Shown here one piece after another: positions 26,849 to 35,450 of a stretch of DNA of 64,000 nucleotides. The position numbers and the translations under genes are program-made. The notes under the pieces were generated by a model. The model ran no database searches. It saw only the letters and a program-made list of their open reading frames with translations, and was not told where the DNA came from. This DNA is from Streptomyces smaragdinus (lineage in GTDB: Bacteria; Actinomycetota; Actinomycetes; Streptomycetales; Streptomycetaceae): NCBI RefSeq assembly GCF_009604385.1, contig NZ_WEGJ01000001.1:669947-733946 (forward strand), given 5' to 3'. How positions within the stretch are numbered: position 1 is the first letter of the stretch; every line of letters begins with the position of its first letter.

Positions 26849-26893
26849 CGCCGGCTGGTCGCGTTTCCCCCAGCCCCGCGACCTCCGGGAGGT
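26738..26893 (+). promoter_or_regulatory. Translational attenuator in the ABC-F leader
   Basis: ACCTCCCG at 26838-26845 is perfectly complementary to CGGGAGGT at 26886-26893, which contains the ribosome site of the ABC-F gene. The 40 bases between can form an inner hairpin (GGTCGCG/CGCGACC or GGCTGG/CCAGCC). A second ACCTCC abuts the ribosome site at 26881-26886 and a third lies at 26767-26772. An upstream hairpin pairs 26738-26750 with 26772-26781 inside the uORF. A ribosome paused at the uORF end would cover the anti-SD and free the ABC-F ribosome site. The pairing is seen in sequence; its use is inferred. Confidence 0.55.
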
Positions 26894-26902
26894 TCGTCCC
26901 TT

Positions 26903-28510
26903 ATGTCTACCCCGACTTTCGTCACCTGCTCGCAGCTCGTCTTCCACTGGCCGGACGGCGGCATCGTCCTCGAGGACTTCGACCTCGCCGTGGGCCCGGG
27001 CCGCACCGGCCTGATCGGTCTGAACGGCTCCGGCAAGTCGACGCTGCTGAAGCTCATCGCCGGTGAGCTGGCGCCGGCGGCGGGTTCGGTCCGTATCGCC
27101 GGCGACATCGGCTATCTGCCGCAGACCGTGGTCCTGGACACCGGCGTCCGCGTCGACGAGGCGCTGGGTGTCGCCGCCGCCCGGCGGGCGCTGCACGCCA
27201 TCGAGGCGGGCGAGGCGACCGAGGAGAACTTCGCCGCGGTCGGCGACGACTGGGACGTCGAGGAACGCGCCCGCGCCGCCCTGGACTCCCTGGGCCTGGA
27301 GCACATCGGCCTGAACCGCACCGTCGGCGAGGTGTCCGGGGGCGAGTCGGTCCTGCTGCATCTGGCGGCGCTGCTCCTTTCCCGGCCCCAGGTGCTGCTG
27401 CTGGACGAGCCGACGAACAACCTCGACCTCGAGGCCCGCGAGCGGCTGTACGCGGCCGTCGCGTCCTGGTCCGGGGTGATGATCGTCGTCAGCCACGACC
27501 GGGAACTCCTCGACCTGGTGGACCAGATCGCCGATCTGCGCGACGGCGAGGTGCACTGGTACGGAGGGAACTTCACGGCGTACGAGGAGGCCCTGGCCAC
27601 CGAACAGGAGGCGGCGGAGCGGATGCTGCGGGTCGCGGAGGCGGACCTCAGACGGCAGAAACGCGAGCTCGCCGAGGCGCACGACAAGCTCGGCAAGCGC
27701 AAGCAGTACGCCGACAAGATGTACGCCATCAAACGCGAACCGCGGGCCGTGATGAAGCTGCGGAAGCGCTCAGCCCAGGTGTCCGCCGGCAAGCACCGCA
27801 TCATGCACGAGGAGAAGCTGAGGGAGGCCAGGGAACGGTACGACGAGGCGGAGCAGTTCGTACGGGACGACGACGTGATCCGCGTCGACCTCCCGCACAC
27901 CGAGGTGCCGTCCGGGCGGACGGTGCTGACGCTGCGGGATCTGCGGCTGCGTCACGGCGGGTCGGTGAAGGGCTTCGACGTGTACGGGCCTGAGCGCGTC
28001 GCGCTCACCGGGCGCAACGGGGCGGGGAAGTCGACCCTGCTGCGGACGATCGCCGGGCAGCTGGCGCCGGTGGCGGGTGAGGCGACGGCGCACGTGCCGC
28101 TGCGCTATCTGCCGCAGCGGCTCGATGTGCTGGACGACGCGCTGACGCTGGCGGAGAACGTCGCCCGGTTCGCCCCCGGGGCCACCAACAACCAGATCCG
28201 GGCCCGGCTCGCGCGCTTCCTGTTCAAGGGGGCGCGGGCGGAGCAGCCGGTGGGCACGCTGTCGGGCGGGGAGCGGTTCCGCGCCACGCTGGCGGCGGTG
28301 ATGCTCGCCGAGCCGGCGCCGCAGCTGCTGATGCTGGACGAGCCGACGAACAACCTCGACATCGCCAGCGTGCGTCAGCTCGTCGACGCGCTCTCGGCGT
28401 ACGAGGGGGCGCTGGTGGTCGCCAGCCACGACACGGCGTTCCTGCGCGAGATCGGCATCACCCGGTGGGTGCGGCTGGACGGGGAGCTGACTGCCGTCGA
28501 GCCGCTGTGA
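26903..28510 (+). CDS. ABC-F family ribosome-protection/antibiotic-resistance ATPase
   Basis: A 535-residue soluble protein with two ABC domains and no membrane part. The first domain has Walker A GLNGSGKST and VSGGES/LLLDEPTNNLD; the second GRNGAGKST and LSGGER/LMLDEPTNNLD. The inter-domain linker (about residues 225-330) is a charged helical hairpin (tip around MYAIKREPRAVMKLRK), the part that reaches the peptidyl-transferase centre in resistance ABC-Fs. Such proteins eject macrolides, lincosamides, streptogramins or pleuromutilins. The ATG has GGGAGG 10 bases upstream, which is sequestered in the proposed attenuator. A housekeeping EttA-like role is less likely. Confidence 0.88.
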   Translation: MSTPTFVTCSQLVFHWPDGGIVLEDFDLAVGPGRTGLIGLNGSGKSTLLKLIAGELAPAAGSVRIAGDIGYLPQTVVLDTGVRVDEALGVAAARRALHAIEAGEATEENFAAVGDDWDVEERARAALDSLGLEHIGLNRTVGEVSGGESVLLHLAALLLSRPQVLLLDEPTNNLDLEARERLYAAVASWSGVMIVVSHDRELLDLVDQIADLRDGEVHWYGGNFTAYEEALATEQEAAERMLRVAEADLRRQKRELAEAHDKLGKRKQYADKMYAIKREPRAVMKLRKRSAQVSAGKHRIMHEEKLREARERYDEAEQFVRDDDVIRVDLPHTEVPSGRTVLTLRDLRLRHGGSVKGFDVYGPERVALTGRNGAGKSTLLRTIAGQLAPVAGEATAHVPLRYLPQRLDVLDDALTLAENVARFAPGATNNQIRARLARFLFKGARAEQPVGTLSGGERFRATLAAVMLAEPAPQLLMLDEPTNNLDIASVRQLVDALSAYEGALVVASHDTAFLREIGITRWVRLDGELTAVEPL

Positions 28511-28532
28511 CCGCGCCTCCTAGGATGCGGCC

Positions 28533-29285
28533 ATGAGCACAGGTGAGCTGCGGGTGGCCAGGGACGGGGCGGTGGCGACGGTCGTCATCGCCAACCCCGC
28601 CAAGCGCAACGCGATGACGACCGGGATGTGGCGGGAGCTGCCCGTGCTGCTGGAGGGCCTGGCGGCCGATCCGGCGGTACGGGCGCTCGTGCTCACCGGG
28701 GAGGGCGGCACGTTCTGCGCGGGGGCGGACATCGGTTCGCTGCGCGAGGGGGCGGAGGATTCCCGGGGGCTGGCCGTCGCGGCCGAGGAGGCGCTCGCCG
28801 CGTTCCCCCGTCCGACGGTGGCGGCGGTGCGCGGTTACTGCGTGGGCGGCGGCTGTCAGTTGGCCGCCGCGTGCGATCTGCGGTTCGCGGCGGAGGGAGC
28901 GCGGTTCGGTGTCACTCCGGCGAAGCTCGGCATCGTGTACGGGGAGAGCTCGACGCGGCGGCTGGTGCGGCTGGTCGGTCCGGCCACCGCGAAGTACCTC
29001 CTTTTCTCCGGCGAACTGGTCTCCGCCGCGCGCGCGGAGCGGACGGGGCTGGTGGACGAGGTCGTACCGGAGGGGGAGCTCGGCAAGCGGGTGGCGGAGT
29101 TCACCGCCCTGCTGGCGCGGCGGTCGCTGCTGACGCAGGCCGCCGCCAAGGAGTTCGCCGACGGCCGGGCGGACGCCGGGCGGTCCGCGTACTGGGCGGC
29201 GCAGATGCGCGACAGCGGCGACACCTCGGAGGGGGTCGCCGCCTTCCTGGAGCGGAGGGAGCCGCGCTTCACCTGGCCGGCGTGA
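28533..29285 (+). CDS. Enoyl-CoA hydratase/isomerase family protein
   Basis: A 250-residue crotonase-fold protein. The oxyanion-hole segments are FCAGADIGSLREG and YCVGGGCQLAAACD. In the second catalytic region the usual acid positions are replaced by LGIVYGESSTRRL, so hydratase chemistry is uncertain and isomerase or another crotonase reaction is possible. It starts 22 bases after the ABC-F gene and may be co-transcribed, though no functional link is evident. Its stop is 6 bases from the convergent DJ-1/PfpI gene. Confidence 0.85.
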   Translation: MSTGELRVARDGAVATVVIANPAKRNAMTTGMWRELPVLLEGLAADPAVRALVLTGEGGTFCAGADIGSLREGAEDSRGLAVAAEEALAAFPRPTVAAVRGYCVGGGCQLAAACDLRFAAEGARFGVTPAKLGIVYGESSTRRLVRLVGPATAKYLLFSGELVSAARAERTGLVDEVVPEGELGKRVAEFTALLARRSLLTQAAAKEFADGRADAGRSAYWAAQMRDSGDTSEGVAAFLERREPRFTWPA

Positions 29286-29291
29286 GGTCCG

Positions 29292-29942
29292 TCAGTCCCG
29301 CTCGCCCCCGATGAGGGCGCCCTCCCGGGCGGTGAACGCCGCATGCACCTCGGGTGCGGCCTTCGCGGGAGAGCCCGCGTCGTACGGGGGCTGCGGGTCG
29401 TACTCCACCGCCAGCTGGATGGCCTGGGCGTCGGTGTCCCCGGCGATGCGGCCGGCGAGGGTGAGCGCCATGTCGATGCCGGAGGAGACGCCGGCGGCGG
29501 TGATGTACTTGCCGGCCTCCACCACCCGCTCGGACGCCGGCTCCGCGCCGAAGAGGGGCAGCAGTCCGGTCACCTTCCAGTGGGACGTCGCCGGGCTCCC
29601 CTTCAGGAAGCCGGCGGCCGCGAGGACGAGTGAGCCGGAGCAGACGGACGTGGTCCAGGTGGTGTGCGGGTCGACGGCCCGGAGCCAGCGGACGAGCGGA
29701 CCGTCCGGTGCCAGCTGTTCCTTGGTGCCGGGCCCGCCGGGCACCAGCACCAGGTCCGGGTGGGTCACCTCGTCGAAGGACGCGGTGGCCAGGAACGACA
29801 GCTCCCCGTTCTCGTTCGGTACGAGTCCGCGCTCCTCGGCGACGAAGACGACCTCGGCGCCCGGCAGCCGGCCCAGCACGTCGTACGGTCCGGCGATGTC
29901 GAGGGCCGTGAAGCGGGGGTAGAGGACGACGACGATCTGCAT
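29292..29942 (-). CDS. DJ-1/PfpI-family protein
   Basis: A 216-residue class I glutamine amidotransferase-like protein. The nucleophile elbow is TTSVCSGSLVLAAAG with a central Cys, and the N-terminal IVVVLYPRFTALDIAGPYDV is typical. Members include isonitrile hydratases, amidases and glyoxalase-like enzymes. It lies 26 bases downstream of a GlxA-type regulator that carries the same fold, so the pair is likely an operon in which the regulator controls the enzyme. Confidence 0.87.
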   Translation of the reverse strand: MQIVVVLYPRFTALDIAGPYDVLGRLPGAEVVFVAEERGLVPNENGELSFLATASFDEVTHPDLVLVPGGPGTKEQLAPDGPLVRWLRAVDPHTTWTTSVCSGSLVLAAAGFLKGSPATSHWKVTGLLPLFGAEPASERVVEAGKYITAAGVSSGIDMALTLAGRIAGDTDAQAIQLAVEYDPQPPYDAGSPAKAAPEVHAAFTAREGALIGGERD

Positions 29943-29968
29943 ACGGGTGGCTCCTTCGGGTGGGCGGG

Positions 29969-30922
29969 TCAGACGGACGCCGGGCGGAAGCGGCGCCGGT
30001 ATTCGGCGGGGGCGGTGCCGAGGGTGCGCAGGAAGGCGCGGCGCATCGCCTCCGGGGTTCCGTAGCCGCAGGTGCGGGAGATGCGTTCGACGCCGTCGGT
30101 GGTGTCCTCCAGCAGCCGGCGGGCGCACTCCAGCCGTACGCCGTCGACATAGCGTCCGGGAGTCATGCCGGTCTCCTCCCGGAACGCGCGGGCGAAGTGG
30201 CGCGGCGAGAGGCCGGCGCGGGCGGCGAGCGATTCGACGGACAGGTCGGCGGCGGGGTGTTCGGTGATCCACGTCTGGAGCTCGCGCAGCGGCTCGCGGC
30301 GGGCGGTCTGGGCGGTGAGCTGGACGCTGAACTGGGCCTGGTTGCCGGGGCGGCGCAGGAAGACCACGAGGTGGCGGGCGACGACGAGCGCCGTCGAACG
30401 GCCGAGGTCCTCCTCGACGAGGGCCAGCGCCAGATCGATGCCGCTGGTCACGCCCGCGGAGGTGTAGACGTCGCCGTCGTGGATGTAGATCGGGTCGGCG
30501 TCCACCTCCACCCCGTCGTACGCCCGCAGCCGGTCGGCGTGCGCCCAGTGCGTCGTCGCCCGCCGTCCCCGCAGCAGCCCGGCCTCCGCGAGCAGCAGGG
30601 AGCCCGTGCAGACGGACACCACGCGGCGGGAGCGGGGGGCGTGCTCGCGCAGCCAGGCCACCACGCGGGGGTCGGGCTCGAGGGCGCCCTCGCCGCCGGG
30701 GACGATCAGGGTGTCGGGCGCGGGGGTGGCGGCGAGGTCCTGGTCCGGGGTGAGGCGCAGGCCGCTGAACGTCTTCACGGTGCTTCCGCCGGGGCTCGCC
30801 GTACGGATGTCGTACGTGGCACGGGGGTGGCGGGACGCTCCGGCGAAGACCTCCAGGGGGCCGGTCACGTCCAGGCCCTGGACGCCGTCGTAGAGCAGGA
30901 ACAGGACGGTCGTCGACGTCAT
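29969..30922 (-). CDS. GlxA-type transcriptional regulator (DJ-1 domain plus AraC helix-turn-helix)
   Basis: A 317-residue regulator. Residues 1 to about 190 form a DJ-1/PfpI domain (VLFLLYDGVQGLDVTGPLEV, VSVCTGSLLLAEAGLL). The C-terminal 100 residues form a double helix-turn-helix of the AraC type (LAARAGLSPRHFARAFREE and ISRTCGYGTPEAMRRAF). The ATG at 30922 was chosen because the fold begins there. It probably senses a small molecule through the DJ-1 domain and controls the PfpI gene that follows. Confidence 0.92.
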   Translation of the reverse strand: MTSTTVLFLLYDGVQGLDVTGPLEVFAGASRHPRATYDIRTASPGGSTVKTFSGLRLTPDQDLAATPAPDTLIVPGGEGALEPDPRVVAWLREHAPRSRRVVSVCTGSLLLAEAGLLRGRRATTHWAHADRLRAYDGVEVDADPIYIHDGDVYTSAGVTSGIDLALALVEEDLGRSTALVVARHLVVFLRRPGNQAQFSVQLTAQTARREPLRELQTWITEHPAADLSVESLAARAGLSPRHFARAFREETGMTPGRYVDGVRLECARRLLEDTTDGVERISRTCGYGTPEAMRRAFLRTLGTAPAEYRRRFRPASV

Positions 30923-31040
30923 GCGGCCATCGTCGCGGGACGCCCGCGATGGCCGCAATGACGAATAACCCACCTTTCCTGCCATCGCCGCCGATCCACC
31001 GGGGTACCGAACTAAGCGCCCGCTCAGTAGCCTGCCGTTC

Positions 31041-31916
31041 ATGACCGACGCCCGCGCCGGACGGCGCTGCCACCACGTCCTGAACCCGCTGAACGCCGTG
31101 CTGTACTTCTCGCCGGAGTTCACCCAAGCGATGCGCGGCATCGGCCTGGACACGGACGACGACGCGCCCGGCTCGTTCTTCGGGATGCGCGGCTACTTCG
31201 CCGCCCGCTCCGCCGCCATGGGCGCCGTCGGCCCCGGTACGGTCACGGCGACGTTCTTCAACTTCAGCCACGAGCTGATCTCCCGCCACATCCCCCACGC
31301 CTGGGCCATCGCCTCCCCCGCGCAGGTGCTCGCCGCGCGGCTGGCCGCCGCCGACCTCATGCTGCGCCGGCTGCTGGGCGACGAGGCGGTCGGGTCCAAG
31401 GAGATGGCCGAGGCCGCCGAGCTCGCCGTACGCGCCGCCGAGGGCGCCGGCCGGTCCGGGCGGCCGCTGTACGCCGCCGAGGCGGACCAGCCGTGGGCGA
31501 AGGCGCCGCATCTGGCACTCTGGCAGGCGGCGACGATGCTGCGCGAGCACCGGGGCGACGGGCACATCGCGCTCCTGTCCCACGCGGGTCTGGACGGGAT
31601 CGAGGCGCTGGTCTCGCACACCGCGTCCGGCCGCGGCTTCACCACGCGGGCCGCGCAGACCATCCGCGGCCACTCGGCCGGGGACTGGGCTGCCGCCCAG
31701 GAGCGGCTGCGCGAGCGGGGACTCCTCGACGCCGACGGCGAGCTGACGCCGCGGGGCGCCGAGCTGCGCAAGGAGCTCGAGTACGAGACGGACCGGCTGG
31801 CCGTCGGCCCGTACGAGCGGCTGGGGGCGGAGGGCACCGAGCGGCTCACCGGACTCGCCGGTGTGTTCGCGGGCGCCGCGGTGGGCGCGTTCCCGCAGGG
31901 TCTCTTCGGGAAGTAG
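31041..31916 (+). CDS. SCO6745-family protein
   Basis: A 291-residue, mostly helical protein of the actinobacterial family named after S. coelicolor SCO6745. The N-terminus (CHHVLNPLNAVLYFSPE) is characteristic. The C-terminal part has a winged-helix-like region with a beta-hairpin (GDWAAAQERLRERGLLDADGELTPRGAELR), so it may be a MarR-like sensor. No catalytic residues are recognised. It appears to be transcribed alone, with a clear gap before tex. Confidence 0.85.
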   Translation: MTDARAGRRCHHVLNPLNAVLYFSPEFTQAMRGIGLDTDDDAPGSFFGMRGYFAARSAAMGAVGPGTVTATFFNFSHELISRHIPHAWAIASPAQVLAARLAAADLMLRRLLGDEAVGSKEMAEAAELAVRAAEGAGRSGRPLYAAEADQPWAKAPHLALWQAATMLREHRGDGHIALLSHAGLDGIEALVSHTASGRGFTTRAAQTIRGHSAGDWAAAQERLRERGLLDADGELTPRGAELRKELEYETDRLAVGPYERLGAEGTERLTGLAGVFAGAAVGAFPQGLFGK

Positions 31917-32007
31917 CCGCCCGCCGATCTCGCGGGGCCCGCCCCCGGCTGTCGGTGGCACCTGCCACAATGCGTTGCGCACGGCAGAGTAGAAAGCGGG
32001 GCCAGTT

Positions 32008-34398
32008 GTGACGGTGTCCATCGAAGGCAGGATCGCCGGGGAGCTCGGTGTACGGGACGGCCAGGTCAGGGCCGCGGTCGAGCTGCTCGACGGCGGCTCC
32101 ACGGTCCCGTTCATCGCGCGGTACCGCAAGGAGGCGACCGGGGCGCTGGACGACGCGCAGCTGCGTACGCTCGAGGAGCGGCTGCGCTATCTGCGCGAGA
32201 TGGAGGAGCGGCGGGCCGCGATCCTGGAGTCCGTCGACAGCCAGGGCAAGCTGACCGACGAGCTGCGGGCGCAGATCCTGGCCGCGGAGACCAAGGCCCG
32301 GCTGGAGGACATCTACCTCCCGTACAAGCCCCGGCGCCGCACGAAGGCCCAGATCGCCCGCGAGGCCGGTCTGGAGCCGCTGGCCGACGGCCTGCTGGCC
32401 GACCCGACGGTCGAGCCGCTGGCCGCCGCCGCTGCGTTCGTGGACGCGGAGAAGGGCTTCGCGGAGCCCGCCGCCGCGCTGGAGGGCGCCCGCGCGATCC
32501 TCACCGAGCGGTTCGGCGAGGACGCCGACCTCATCGGCGAGCTGCGCGAGCGGATGTGGACGAAGGGCCGGCTGGCGGCGAAGGTCCGCTCCGGCAAGGA
32601 GGAGGCGGGGGCGAAGTTCGCCGACTACTTCGACTTCGCGGAGCCGTTCACCCAGCTGCCCTCGCACCGCGTCCTGGCGATGCTCCGGGGCGAGAAGGAG
32701 GAGGTCCTCGACCTCGAGCTGGAGCCGGACGCCGACGAGCAGCCGGAGGGGCCGACGGCGTACGAGCGGGCCATCGCGGCGAAGTTCGGCGTGTCCAACC
32801 AGGGCCGCCCGGCCGACCAGTGGCTCGCGGACACCGTCCGCTGGGCCTGGCGCACCCGGATCCTGGTCCACCTGGGCATCGACCTGCGCACCCGGCTGCG
32901 CACGGCGGCGGAGGACGAGGCGGTGAACGTCTTCGCGGCGAACCTGCGGGACCTGCTGCTCGCGGCCCCCGCGGGCACCCGCGCCACGATGGGCCTGGAC
33001 CCCGGCTTCCGTACGGGCGTGAAGGTCGCCGTCGTCGACGCCACCGGCAAGGTCGCCGCGACCACCGCGATCTACCCGCACGTCCCGCAGCAGAAGTGGG
33101 ACCAGTCCCTGGCGACGCTGGCCGAGCTGGCCCGCGAGCACGACGTGGAGCTGATCGCCATCGGCAACGGCACCGCCTCGCGCGAGACGGACAAGCTGGC
33201 CGCCGATCTGATCGCCGCCCAGCCGGAGCTGAAGCTGACGAAGGTGATGGTCTCCGAGGCCGGCGCCTCCGTGTACTCCGCGTCCGCGTTCGCCTCGCAG
33301 GAGCTGCCGGACATGGACGTGTCGCTGCGCGGCGCGGTGTCCATCGCCCGCCGGCTGCAGGACCCCCTGGCGGAGCTGGTGAAGATCGACCCCAAGTCGA
33401 TCGGGGTCGGCCAGTACCAGCACGACCTGTCCGAGGTGAAGCTGTCGCGCTCGCTGGACGCGGTGGTGGAGGACTGCGTGAACGGCGTGGGCGTCGACCT
33501 GAACACCGCGTCCGCCCCGCTGCTCTCCCGCGTCTCGGGCATCGGCTCGGGGCTGGCGGACAACATCGTGTCCTACCGGGACGCCAACGGCCCGTTCTCC
33601 AGCCGTTCCGCGCTGAAGAGCGTGCCCCGGCTGGGCCCGAAGGCGTTCGAGCAGTGCGCCGGCTTCCTGCGGATCCGGGGCGGTGACGACCCGCTGGACG
33701 CGTCGTCCGTGCACCCCGAGTCGTATCCGGTGGTGCGTCGGATGGCGAAGAGCAGCGGCACCGAGGTGGCGGCGCTGATCGGCAACTCCAAGGCGCTGCG
33801 CTCGCTGCGGCCGGAGAACTTCGTCGGCGAGTCCACCGGTGTGCTGACCGTGACGGACATCCTGAAGGAGCTGGAGAAGCCGGGGCGCGACCCGCGGCCG
33901 GCGTTCAAGACGGCCACCTTCAAGGAGGGCGTCGAGAAGATCTCCGACCTCACCCCGGGGATGATCCTGGAGGGCGTCGTGACGAACGTGGCCGCCTTCG
34001 GGGCGTTCGTCGACGTCGGCGTGCATCAGGACGGGCTGGTGCACGTGTCGGCGATGTCGCGGACGTTCGTGAAGGATCCGCGTGAGGTCGCCAAGTCCGG
34101 CGACATAGTGCGGGTGAAGGTCCTCGAGGTGGACGTGCCGCGCAAGCGGATCTCGCTGACGCTGCGGCTGGAGGACGAGCCGGGCAAGCCGGACGCCGCC
34201 CAGGGCGGCGGCGGTGGCGGCCGGCGCGGTGGCGCCCCGCGGCAGCAGCGCCAGGGCGGAGGCCGCGCCCAGGGTCAGGGCGGCGCCGGCCGACAGGGGG
34301 CCGGCCGACAGGCGGCGCCGGAGAACAGCGCGATGGCGGACGCCCTGCGCCGTGCGGGGCTGCTGGGCAAGGGCGACCAGGGGAAGGGCCGGCGCTGA
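32008..34398 (+). CDS. tex: Tex-family RNA-binding transcriptional accessory protein
   Basis: A 796-residue protein with the Tex layout: N-terminal helical region ([21 protein letters not shown]), a YqgF/RuvX-like nuclease-fold domain ([17 protein letters not shown]), helix-hairpin-helix motifs ([19 protein letters not shown] and [20 protein letters not shown]) and a C-terminal S1 RNA-binding domain (about 645-720). A Gly/Arg/Gln-rich tail of about 75 residues follows, which is common in actinobacterial Tex. It binds nucleic acids during transcription and stress. The GTG start has AAAGCGGGG upstream. The next gene starts 1 base after its stop. Confidence 0.94.
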   Translation: MTVSIEGRIAGELGVRDGQVRAAVELLDGGSTVPFIARYRKEATGALDDAQLRTLEERLRYLREMEERRAAILESVDSQGKLTDELRAQILAAETKARLEDIYLPYKPRRRTKAQIAREAGLEPLADGLLADPTVEPLAAAAAFVDAEKGFAEPAAALEGARAILTERFGEDADLIGELRERMWTKGRLAAKVRSGKEEAGAKFADYFDFAEPFTQLPSHRVLAMLRGEKEEVLDLELEPDADEQPEGPTAYERAIAAKFGVSNQGRPADQWLADTVRWAWRTRILVHLGIDLRTRLRTAAEDEAVNVFAANLRDLLLAAPAGTRATMGLDPGFRTGVKVAVVDATGKVAATTAIYPHVPQQKWDQSLATLAELAREHDVELIAIGNGTASRETDKLAADLIAAQPELKLTKVMVSEAGASVYSASAFASQELPDMDVSLRGAVSIARRLQDPLAELVKIDPKSIGVGQYQHDLSEVKLSRSLDAVVEDCVNGVGVDLNTASAPLLSRVSGIGSGLADNIVSYRDANGPFSSRSALKSVPRLGPKAFEQCAGFLRIRGGDDPLDASSVHPESYPVVRRMAKSSGTEVAALIGNSKALRSLRPENFVGESTGVLTVTDILKELEKPGRDPRPAFKTATFKEGVEKISDLTPGMILEGVVTNVAAFGAFVDVGVHQDGLVHVSAMSRTFVKDPREVAKSGDIVRVKVLEVDVPRKRISLTLRLEDEPGKPDAAQGGGGGGRRGGAPRQQRQGGGRAQGQGGAGRQGAGRQAAPENSAMADALRRAGLLGKGDQGKGRR

Positions 34399-34399
34399 G

Positions 34400-35239
34400 T
34401 TGATCGCGGAGGGGGACGCAGGCGGTGTCCGGCTGCTGCTGGGGCTGCTCGACGGGGAGACCGGGCCGGTGTACGAGCGGCTCGGTCTCCGGGAGGGTGA
34501 GGTGGCGCCCCGGCAGCGGGACCCGTGGTACGTGACGCGGCTGCTGAACGAGACGGCGGCGCCGGCCTCGGCGCTGCTGTGGATGCTGGAGACGGACGAT
34601 CCGGACGTCCGGATCTCCGCGTACCGGGCGCCCAGGATGTCGGACGGCCTGCGCCGCGAGATCATGGCGGGCCGCTCTTTCGCGCCCGGCGCCACGGGAA
34701 GCGTGAGGCCGCCGAAGACGGACCGCTGGGACCGGCCGCCGGAGCCCGTCGACACTGCGGAGTACGACCTGCTGGCCGAGCTGTACGCGGTCCGCACGAT
34801 GGCGCACGGCCGCGCGGCGGCCGGCACCGTCACCCGCGACGACTGGCCCCGGATCGCCGCCGCGGACCACGACGCCCCACTGCCCGGCTTCGCCCGCTGG
34901 AGCCTCGCGATCCGCATCGACTGCCCGCCGGAGCTGCGCGCGCAGTTCGGCGACCACCCCAAGTTCCGCCACCGCCTGCGCCAGGCCGGCATCGTGAGCG
35001 GCCCCGCCGAGTACGTCGAGACCTACCGCCCGGCCCGCCGCGTCCTGTCCCTGCTGGCCCTGGGCGCCTGGGCCTTCCCCCCGTCCCGCCAGTCGGAGGC
35101 CGCCTCGGTCCTGCGCCCCCTGGCCCAGTCCCTGGGCCCGTCCCCGGAACCCTGGGCGATCCTCACCCAACTGCTCCCGACATTCACGGGCACCCTCCCG
35201 GAGCTCCTCAGGACGACCCGGGCGGTCAGCGGGGTCTGA
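34400..35239 (+). CDS. Hypothetical protein, possibly coupled to tex
   Basis: About 279 residues if the TTG 1 base after the tex stop is the start, otherwise shorter (a GTG at about 34468 has GGGGAG upstream). No domain was recognised. It is rich in Leu, Arg, Pro and Ala and predicted mostly helical, with HEAT-repeat-like stretches (TAAPASALLWMLETDDPDVRI). A central segment has many Asp/Pro residues. Codon use matches its neighbours, so it is likely a real gene. Next downstream is a tRNA-like gene on the opposite strand; no functional link can be claimed. Confidence 0.6.
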   Translation: MIAEGDAGGVRLLLGLLDGETGPVYERLGLREGEVAPRQRDPWYVTRLLNETAAPASALLWMLETDDPDVRISAYRAPRMSDGLRREIMAGRSFAPGATGSVRPPKTDRWDRPPEPVDTAEYDLLAELYAVRTMAHGRAAAGTVTRDDWPRIAAADHDAPLPGFARWSLAIRIDCPPELRAQFGDHPKFRHRLRQAGIVSGPAEYVETYRPARRVLSLLALGAWAFPPSRQSEAASVLRPLAQSLGPSPEPWAILTQLLPTFTGTLPELLRTTRAVSGV

Positions 35240-35258
35240 GCCTTGGCTGTGCGATGGG

Positions 35259-35335
35259 GCGGGGCGGCTGGATTCGAACCAGCGTAAATTCCGGATTGGG
35301 AGTCCGGTACGTCTGCCTCTGCGTTACGGCCCCGC
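35259..35335 (-). tRNA. Non-canonical tRNA-like gene, Gly(CCC)-type anticodon
   Basis: Folds as a cloverleaf with deviations. The T arm is perfect (GCTGG-TTCGAAT-CCAGC) and the anticodon arm is CCGGA-CTCCCAA-TCCGG, giving triplet CCC. U8 and A9 are present. The acceptor is odd: a perfect outer 7-bp helix GCGGGGC/GCCCCGC is followed by an extra C on the 5' side and one more G-C pair before U8. The D stem has only three good pairs. The variable region (AATTTAC) is 7 bases. No CCA is encoded. It shares GCAGAGGCAG in the D loop with the two tRNA-like genes near 42.7 kb. Confidence 0.65.
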
Positions 35336-35410
35336 CTTGGGCGTGATCTTAGGCCGTTCGGGGGGTGTGGCGCAGGTGGTCGTGGGACTGCGCGGCGGGG
35401 TGATGCGGCA

Positions 35411-35430
35411 TATCATCCGGAAATGTCCGG
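35411..35430 (+). promoter_or_regulatory. Possible arcA -10 element and overlapping palindrome
   Basis: TATCAT (35411-35416) is a plausible -10, directly followed by the palindrome CCGGA-aatg-TCCGG (35417-35430) about 20 bases before the arcA start. No matching -35 was found. A regulator binding here would block initiation, but its identity is unknown; it is not an obvious ArgR box. Confidence 0.35.
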
Positions 35431-35450
35431 TCTATTTCTGAGGGGCTCCC

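Larger units (their letters stand above)
26486..26902. other. Divergent control region between the ATPase-domain gene and the ABC-F gene
   Basis: About 417 bases. The right-hand 270 hold a candidate promoter and the structured leader of the ABC-F gene, described separately. The left part, nearest the ATPase-domain gene, is relatively AT-rich and should contain its promoter, but no clear hexamer pair was found. Confidence 0.5.

Noticed and set aside
29292..34992. Very long minus-strand open frames opposite ECH, SCO6745-family and tex genes
   Set aside because: Overlap well-supported plus-strand genes; the only real minus-strand content is the DJ-1 and GlxA genes at 29292-30922.
35259..35335. 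Considered as a standard tRNA-Gly(CCC)
   Set aside because: The extra base in the acceptor, 7-base variable region and family resemblance to the 42.7-kb RNAs argue against a normal tRNA-Gly. Listed as non-canonical.
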